Source: an uncultured Propionibacteriaceae bacterium
GTDB taxonomy: Bacteria > Actinomycetota > Actinomycetes > Propionibacteriales > Propionibacteriaceae
DNA: 10,599 nucleotides
Reading direction: 5' to 3'
NCBI GenBank assembly: GCA_937988865.1
Contig: CALKHV010000007.1
Span: forward strand, 1 to 10,599
Shown: positions 1 through 6,200 of the stretch, piece by piece
Layout: each line of letters starts with the position of its first letter
Position numbering within the stretch: position 1 is the first letter of the stretch
Notes under the pieces: model-generated
What the model was told of the DNA's origin: nothing
What the model saw: only the letters and a program-made list of their open reading frames with translations
The model's database searches: none
Translations under genes and position numbers: made by a program

Positions 1-453
1 ATCTACGCCGCCGCCCAGGCTGCGTCCGCCGTCGCAGCTCTGGTCAATGGCTTCGCCTACGACAAGGTCGGACCCCGGACGCTGTACGCCCTCCCCGTGC
101 TCGTCGCGCTCGTGCCGGCCCTCGCCTTCCGGACGAGCCCCCTGGTCTGCGTGGCCGGCGTCCTGTGTTGGGGAGCCGCGAACGGCCTGCAGGACTCGAC
201 CGTGAAGGCCCTCGTCGCCGATCTGGTCGGTGGCGAGCGCCGCGCGACCGCCTATGGCGTGTTCGCCGCCATCCAGGGCCTGGCCGCGATGGTCGGCGGC
301 GTGCTGGCCGGCGCCCTCTACGCCGACCACCTCAACCTGCTCATCGGCATCATCGCCGCCTCGCAGGTGGCCACGTCCGTGCTCCTGGCGCTCACACTCC
401 GAGACCTCAGGTCAGACCGTGCCGCTCCCTCGACTCACGCTCCTGCGCCTTGA
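1..453 (+). CDS. MFS transporter, C-terminal part (5' end outside window)
   Basis: The frame is open from base 1 and stops at TGA 451-453, giving about 150 residues. It is the C-terminal end of an inner-membrane secondary transporter of the major facilitator superfamily. An early loop carries GFAYDKVGPR, a degenerate copy of the MFS motif A (G-x3-D-x2-G-R) that normally sits between helices 8 and 9. After it come four hydrophobic stretches consistent with helices 9-12, for example ALPVLVALVPALAF and LIGIIAASQVATSVLLALTL. Between helices 10 and 11 lies the charged loop GGERRATAYG, usual for the family. The protein ends in a short hydrophilic tail rich in Ala, Pro and Ser (RSDRAAPSTHAPAP). The substrate cannot be told from this fragment. 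The gene converges on the flavoprotein gene on the other strand, and the two coding 3' ends overlap by 47 bp. No intrinsic terminator is visible between them. Confidence 0.85.
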   Translation: MYAAAQAASAVAALVNGFAYDKVGPRTLYALPVLVALVPALAFRTSPLVCVAGVLCWGAANGLQDSTVKALVADLVGGERRATAYGVFAAIQGLAAMVGGVLAGALYADHLNLLIGIIAASQVATSVLLALTLRDLRSDRAAPSTHAPAP

Positions 454-3226
454 ACAGGTTGAACCTCGGCAGGAACTTGTCCCAGTCGATCTCGTGGCCG
501 TCGATCTCGGGTCCGTCGATGCACGCGTGCTTGCGCACGAGCTTGCCGTCGACGAGCACCGGGACCATGCAGGCCCCGCACATGCCCGTGGCGTCCACCA
601 TGATCGAGTTGAGGCTCGCCACGGTCTTCACGCCGTAGCCACGCGTGAGGTCGGTGACCGCTCGCATCATGAGCGGTGGTCCGATGGTGACCACCTCGGC
701 GACCGTGCGTCCCTCACCGATGCGGTTCGCCTCGAGCAACGTCTCGAGTGGGCCCGTGACGAAGCCCTGGATGCCGAACGTGCCGTCGTTGGACGTGTAG
801 ATCACGTCGAGCTGGTCGCCCCACTCGGCCCGGGCGAGGCCGACGCGGTCGCGTTCGCCCGTCCAGAAGAGCAGGTCGGCGCTGCGGAAGCCCGAGATCA
901 GGGTGACGTGGTTCCCGAGGCGCAGGTGCTCGCGCATGATCGGGTAGACGGGCGGCAGGCCGACGCCGCCGGCCGTGAAGACCACCGTCTCGTCGGACGC
1001 ATACCGGTGCAGCGCACTCGGACGTCCCAACGGTCCGGCCACCCCGGCCAGCACATCGCCGGTGTCCATCTGGTTCATCGCGATGGTCGTCGACCCCATG
1101 CCCTGCACGACGAGGCAGATCGTGCCGGCCTCGGCGTCCCAGTCGGCGAGCGTCAAGGGCACCAACTCGCCGTTCGGCGTGGTCAGCACGCGGACGAACT
1201 GCCCCGCGCGGGCCGATTTCGCGATCATCGGGGCGTAGACGTCGAACTCGACGATGCCCATCGCCAGGTCGCGTCGCGCCATGATCATGGCCGGGGACGC
1301 CGCCTTCTCGGAGTACGCCCGGGCGGTGCTCACGAGGTGTCTGATCTCGTCGGCCTCGATGTCGATCGTCCCGACGATCTCGCGGGCCGCAGCCTGCCCG
1401 TCGCCCGCCGCGCGGATGGCCGTCGACCCGCCGCGGGTCGCGTCCCCGCCGGTGTAGACACCCTCGAGGGACGTCCGTTTGGTGCCTTCACGCACCTCGA
1501 TCGTCCCCCACTTGCTCGTGGCGAGTTCGGGCGTCGAGTCCTTGATGATCGGGTTGGACGAGTTGCCCAGCGCCATGATCACGAGGTCGGCGCGCACCTC
1601 CTCGGTCGCACCGGTCGCCACGGGCGACCGGCGTCCGGACGCGTCCGGTGCCCCCAGTTCCATCACCTCGAGTACGGCGCGCTTGACGAAGTGGGTGGTG
1701 TCGTCCCCGATGAACTCGTTGGGCGACCGGAGCACCGACAACTGGACGCCCTCCTCGAGCGCATGGTGCAGTTCCTCGACCCGGGCCGGCATCTCGTCGC
1801 GCGTGCGTCGGTAGACGATGGTGACCAGGCCGCCCAGGCGCAGGGCGGTGCGGGCGGCGTCCATGGCGGTGTTGCCACCCCCGATGACGATGACCTGCTT
1901 CCCCCGGACGTGAGGCAGCGGCGTCTCGTGGTCGTCGCGGAGCGCCTGCATCAGGTTGACGCGGGTCAGGAACTCGTTGGCGCTGACCACGTTGTTGAAG
2001 TGCTCGCCGGGAATGTTCATGAACTTCGGCAGCCCGGCGCCGGTGCCGACGAAGATCCGGTAGAAACCGGCCTCGCGCAGGTCGGCGAGCGTGGCGGTCT
2101 TGCCGACGACGAAGTTGGTGACGAACTTGCCACCCAGCAGCTTGATCTTGGCCACGACGTCATCGATCAGTTCGTTGGGCAGCCGGAACTCGGGAATGCC
2201 GTAGCGCAGCACGCCACCGAGCGCGGGGAAGGCCTCGAAGATCGTGACCGGGAAGCCCTCCGCGGCCAGCAGGTAGGCGTTGATCAGGCCCGCCGGACCC
2301 GACCCGACGATCGCGATCGGCGGACGCGTCGCCACCGACCACGGGTTCACGCGTCCGGCGAAGCGACGCGCGACCCCTTCAGGGTCGACGAGCTTGTCGC
2401 GCTGGGGAAGGAACCACTCGAGTTGCCCGATCTCCATCGGACGCTGCTCGTGCGCGCACACGCCCTGGCACTGCAATTCCTGGGGGCAGACGCGTCCCGT
2501 GACGTTGGGCAGCGGATTGCAGCTCTCGATCAACTCCATCGCCTCGCGGAACTTGCCGCGTCCGAGGAGTTCGAGCACCTGGGGGATGTGGATCTGCACC
2601 GGGCAGCCGCCCTTGGGTTCCTTGCGATGGGCCAGCAACTCACCCAGGACGCACGGCTCCTCGGCGCACTGCTTGTCGCGCAACGCCTCCAGCCAGACGA
2701 ACAGGTCGACCTCGCGCTGGGAGTACCCGACTCCGAGGTACCCGAGATAGCCCTGGTTGACCAGGCCGAAGTCCTTCGCCCGCTCCTCTGCGGGGCGCAC
2801 GTAGGGCGGGATGTTGTTCCCGGCCGGCCACCCCTTCGCCAACCCGGCGAACATCGGGTAGCGGCGCGAGAGGTGCGCGTCCAGGCCCCGGATGAACTTG
2901 CGCTTCATGCCCAGCGGCAAGTTCCACAGGAAGCGCATCACCACCGTCGACGAGTCGTCGTCGCGCAGCAGCGTCTCCCACAGCGAGACCGCGAAATCCT
3001 GCCCGAGATCGGGCTGCTGGAATTCCCACGCAATGGCGCTCATGCCCTCGTTGATGAAGGTCTCGCGGAAATACCCGGGATCGCTGACCAGCTTGCGGCG
3101 CAGGACGCGGAGTTGCTTGTTGAAGTCCTCGACCGCCTGCGAGCGCGAGAGGGCCTGCATCGTGTCCTCGAGCGCTCCCTGGGCGTCCAGGTAGCGGGCG
3201 AGATCGTCGCGATTGGTGGTACTCAC
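407..3226 (-). CDS. NfnB-NfnA-like fused FAD/iron-sulfur NAD(P)H:ferredoxin oxidoreductase
   Basis: This 939-residue cytosolic flavoprotein probably moves electrons between a ferredoxin-type partner and NAD(P)(H). Residues 1-180 match nothing I recognise, look helical and contain no Cys. Residues 187-285 form a GltD/NfnB/DPYD-type iron-sulfur domain (C187, C192, C208, C247, C253, C257, with E270 at the position of the acidic or Gln ligand). FAD binding is shown by GSGPAG (308-313). NADPH binding is shown by GGGNTAMDAAR (449-459) and YRRTRDEMPAR (472-482). The flavin-domain end is TGGDATRGGSTAIRAAGDG. From about 655 an NfnA/SudB-like reductase follows: AGQFVRV, VPLTLADWD, TAGGVGLPPVYPI, IGPPLMM. 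It ends with D878, C883, C886 and C902, the Asp-plus-three-Cys pattern known for the NfnA [2Fe-2S] site. Order large-small is a fusion of proteins usually separate. The start is GTG at 3226, with GGAG (3238-3235) eight bases upstream; GTGA overlaps the stop of the preceding gene, so translation is likely coupled. It is not glutamate synthase: no gltB is present. Function beyond electron transfer is inferred. Confidence 0.85.
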   Translation of the reverse strand: MSTTNRDDLARYLDAQGALEDTMQALSRSQAVEDFNKQLRVLRRKLVSDPGYFRETFINEGMSAIAWEFQQPDLGQDFAVSLWETLLRDDDSSTVVMRFLWNLPLGMKRKFIRGLDAHLSRRYPMFAGLAKGWPAGNNIPPYVRPAEERAKDFGLVNQGYLGYLGVGYSQREVDLFVWLEALRDKQCAEEPCVLGELLAHRKEPKGGCPVQIHIPQVLELLGRGKFREAMELIESCNPLPNVTGRVCPQELQCQGVCAHEQRPMEIGQLEWFLPQRDKLVDPEGVARRFAGRVNPWSVATRPPIAIVGSGPAGLINAYLLAAEGFPVTIFEAFPALGGVLRYGIPEFRLPNELIDDVVAKIKLLGGKFVTNFVVGKTATLADLREAGFYRIFVGTGAGLPKFMNIPGEHFNNVVSANEFLTRVNLMQALRDDHETPLPHVRGKQVIVIGGGNTAMDAARTALRLGGLVTIVYRRTRDEMPARVEELHHALEEGVQLSVLRSPNEFIGDDTTHFVKRAVLEVMELGAPDASGRRSPVATGATEEVRADLVIMALGNSSNPIIKDSTPELATSKWGTIEVREGTKRTSLEGVYTGGDATRGGSTAIRAAGDGQAAAREIVGTIDIEADEIRHLVSTARAYSEKAASPAMIMARRDLAMGIVEFDVYAPMIAKSARAGQFVRVLTTPNGELVPLTLADWDAEAGTICLVVQGMGSTTIAMNQMDTGDVLAGVAGPLGRPSALHRYASDETVVFTAGGVGLPPVYPIMREHLRLGNHVTLISGFRSADLLFWTGERDRVGLARAEWGDQLDVIYTSNDGTFGIQGFVTGPLETLLEANRIGEGRTVAEVVTIGPPLMMRAVTDLTRGYGVKTVASLNSIMVDATGMCGACMVPVLVDGKLVRKHACIDGPEIDGHEIDWDKFLPRFNLFKAQERESRERHGLT
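1635..1648. repeat. 14-bp palindrome CCGGACGCGTCCGG, one of four GGACGCGTCC sites
   Basis: A perfect palindrome inside the flavoprotein gene. Its 10-base core GGACGCGTCC recurs at 3976-3985, 5354-5363 and 7527-7536, each within a coding region. The core is two head-to-head copies of the over-represented hexamer GCGTCC/GGACGC. No function is known to me. Confidence 0.4.
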
Positions 3227-6200
3227 AGCAGGATCTCCGCGTCGCAGTTGGCCTTGGCCTTGGCGATCCGCCGCTCCAGGTCGGGCGTCACCGTGATCTT
3301 CTCAAGAGCCCCCGGGATCATCCGGGCTGCCGTCCGGGCCTCGCCGTCAACGACGACCCTGACTTTCTCGAACAGTTCGGGCAACTCCTGGTAGCACGAC
3401 TTGCAGTCGGTGCACTTCGACACATCGGCCGGGGACAGGTAGACCGGACCCCTCGTCATGGTGGCCACGGACGCCGACTGCGGCGCCACCGCCCCGGACG
3501 TCGCCATCACGGGACGCTGGAACGACAGGCTCGCCGACGACGCCGACCCTCCTGCGGAACTCGCGAGGTCGCTCATCGCCCTGGCGAGGTCGTCCAGGGA
3601 CGACTCGCGCTCGGCCATCGCCTCGTCGTAGAGCGCCCGCAGGCCCTCGACATCGGAGCCGTGCATGGCCGTCAACTCGGCCACGTGCTGGCCCGAGAGG
3701 TATTGCAACAGCCGCCAGTGACGCGCCCGCTCCTCGACCAGGGCGATCACCACGGACGACACGGCCACCTTGGCCAATCGGCGTGACTCGTCGGTCGCGT
3801 AGATGAACGGGGTGTGCCCGGCGCGCTCCTCGACGGGTAGCTCGACGTACTCGGCGACGGTCATGGCGTCCGCCACTTCGCGGGCGTGGAGGCGACGGAA
3901 CTGCTTCTTGAAGCGCGTCTCGCCGAGCGCGAAGTCGGCCGGGGTGAGGGTTGTCTCGAGCAGGCAGACCGACCCGGACGCGTCCACGTACTCGACCGCC
4001 GTGGTCGACCACGGCTTGTCGAGATCGGGGTTGCCGTCGAGGCTGAACCACTCGTGCAGGTTCGACCCGGTCCGCGGGTCGTGGACGAACAACGGGCTCA
4101 TGCGACTCTCGACCGCGAGCCGCGCCCTGCGGTTGGCCAGGGCGTCCCCGATACCCTGTTCGCTCTGGCAGGGCGTGTAGACGTCCATGACCGACGAGCC
4201 GTCGGTGTAGGTGAGGAAGTCCATCGCGCACTTGAGGAAGTGGGCCTGCATCGCGGTGGTCGTCGAGCAGACGTAGGCACCCGGGTGGAAGGACGCGAGG
4301 ATGCCGAGTTCCTTGCGCGACTCCTCCTTGCCGGTGTGGGCGACGCCGTGGCGTGCCAGGTCGGAGTCCTGGCCGGTGAAACTCGACGTGGACGCCTGCC
4401 CACCGGTGTTGGAGTAGGCACCCGAGTTGAGCACCATGATCTTGATCGGCGTCCGACTGGTCAGCACCCGCGACATCGCACCGAAGCCGATGTCGTAGGA
4501 CGCCCCGTCGCCGCCGATGGTCATGACCGTGGGCAGCAGATCCATCTCGTCGGGCGAGAACGACTGCCACTGGAGCATCTTCAGGGGCGCGTCCTGGGCG
4601 GGATCGTAGGCGTCCTCGAGTTCGAGGCGTGCCTGCCGGATCGCCCGGATGTCGCCGACGAGTTGCGCCGACACACCCTCGAAGATGCCCTTGGCCAGGG
4701 GTTGCGCGTCCTGGAAGAGCGAGTTCACCCACGGGTCCTTGTAGGCGTTGAACGGCATCGTGGACGCATACACGCTGGAACAGCCGGTCGCGTTCGCGAC
4801 GATGGTGTTCGACGGGCCCTGCCCGGTCGGGCCGGACTCGTAGAGGAACAGGCGGCGCTCCAGCACCTCGAGCATGCCGGTGATGCGCTCGCGGCGTTCG
4901 TCCTCGTCGTCGTCGAGGCTGAACAACTTGGCCGACAACTGGTCGACGAGTTGTTCCAGCTCGCGCGTGTGGCGCTTGCGGCGCTTCTCGCCGATGGCGT
5001 GGTTCGTCGCCATCATCATGCGGATCGCGGTGACCTCGCCACAGCCGCGGCAGCCACCGTGACCGCCGGTCGTGGCGTAGTAGTTGCCCTTGTCGAGGAA
5101 GAGGCGCTTGGTGTCGCCCTCGGCCTCGGTGGCGTCGACGTGGAAGCGTCCGGGGGTGTTGGGCGTCCGGCTCATGAACTCGAACCGCTCGGCCAACATC
5201 GCGGTGAGCGGGGCGTCCTGGTCGCGGGCGACGAGGGCGTTGGGCCCGCAGACGTCCACGCACTCGAGGCAGCCGGTGCATTTCCAGGGGTCGATGGTGG
5301 CGCTGAACAGCCCGCCGCTGCCGTCCATCGAGCGCTCCATGGCGTCGAAGAACGGACGCGTCCTCGCCACCGGGAAGCTCTCGAGCTTGGCGACCAGGTC
5401 GGCGACGTACCGGGTGAGCGTGTCGACCGACAGGCCGGTGACGGCGTCCGCCACGAGTTCGTGGAAGGCGCGCGAGTCTCGTCTGGCGTTGTACTCGTCG
5501 CGCACGGCGTGCGCGAGGGCCGGGACGAGGTCGCGCAGGGCCTCGCGGTCCTGCTCGGGGACCTCGATCAGCTTGATGGCGGTGAGGAGCAGATCGCGCA
5601 GTTCATGGACGCGGTTCGGGATCGCCGCGTCGGGGCAGACCAGCGCGCACTCCATGCAGCCGGTGCACAGCTCGGCCATGAATTCGGGCACCGTGCGCCG
5701 GAAGAGACCTTTGTCCTTCGCAGCAGCCGTCCCTGCGGGCATGAACAGCCCTGACCCGGGCAGGACCGGCGCCTCGCCGATCTCGCCCTCACGGAACGGA
5801 CGCGCGACCATCTCTTCGTAGTAGTCCACGTCGAACAGACCGGACGAGCCGGAGCAGCTGGCGCCGCCCGCGACGGACGCCGACAGGGCCACAGTCCGCA
5901 GGGGCACGAGTTCGGGTGCCTGGTCGATCTCGACGAACTCGGGGGCGTCGTAGTCGACGAGGCTCGTCGCGCGCATGCCCTCACGGATCACGGCCATGTT
6001 GCCCTCGGTGACCGCGCTGCCCTTGGCGCCGAACTTCTTGGCGATCTGGGTGCGGACGCGGTCGAGGATGTCGTCCTGGCTCACGCCACCGGCCACCCGG
6101 TCGACGTGGGCGGCGACCGCGCCGATGAACGCGATGCCCATCATGCGGGTCTCGAGTTCAGGCGTGGGCGCGTGGCGCTTGGCGACGCTGAACGCGTCCA

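Noticed and set aside
456..466. Inverted repeat AGGTT-G-AACCT just after the MFS stop, as a terminator
   Set aside because: The arms are five bases with a one-base loop, there is no T-run, and it lies inside the coding end of the flavoprotein gene.
407..3226. Glutamate synthase small subunit (gltD)
   Set aside because: The middle of the protein is of that family, but there is no large subunit gene nearby, the protein is about twice the usual length, and it carries an NfnA-like reductase at its C-terminus.
230..3394. Plus-strand open frame of more than 1000 codons opposite the flavoprotein gene
   Set aside because: Its translation is Arg-, His-, Asp- and Val-rich with no recognisable domain, while the minus strand encodes a protein with clear FAD, NADPH and iron-sulfur motifs. 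Long antisense frames are common in GC-rich genes.
3886..5754. Plus-strand open frame of about 620 codons opposite the PFOR gene
   Set aside because: Low-complexity translation and no domain; it covers the ferredoxin and thiamine domains of the real gene on the other strand.
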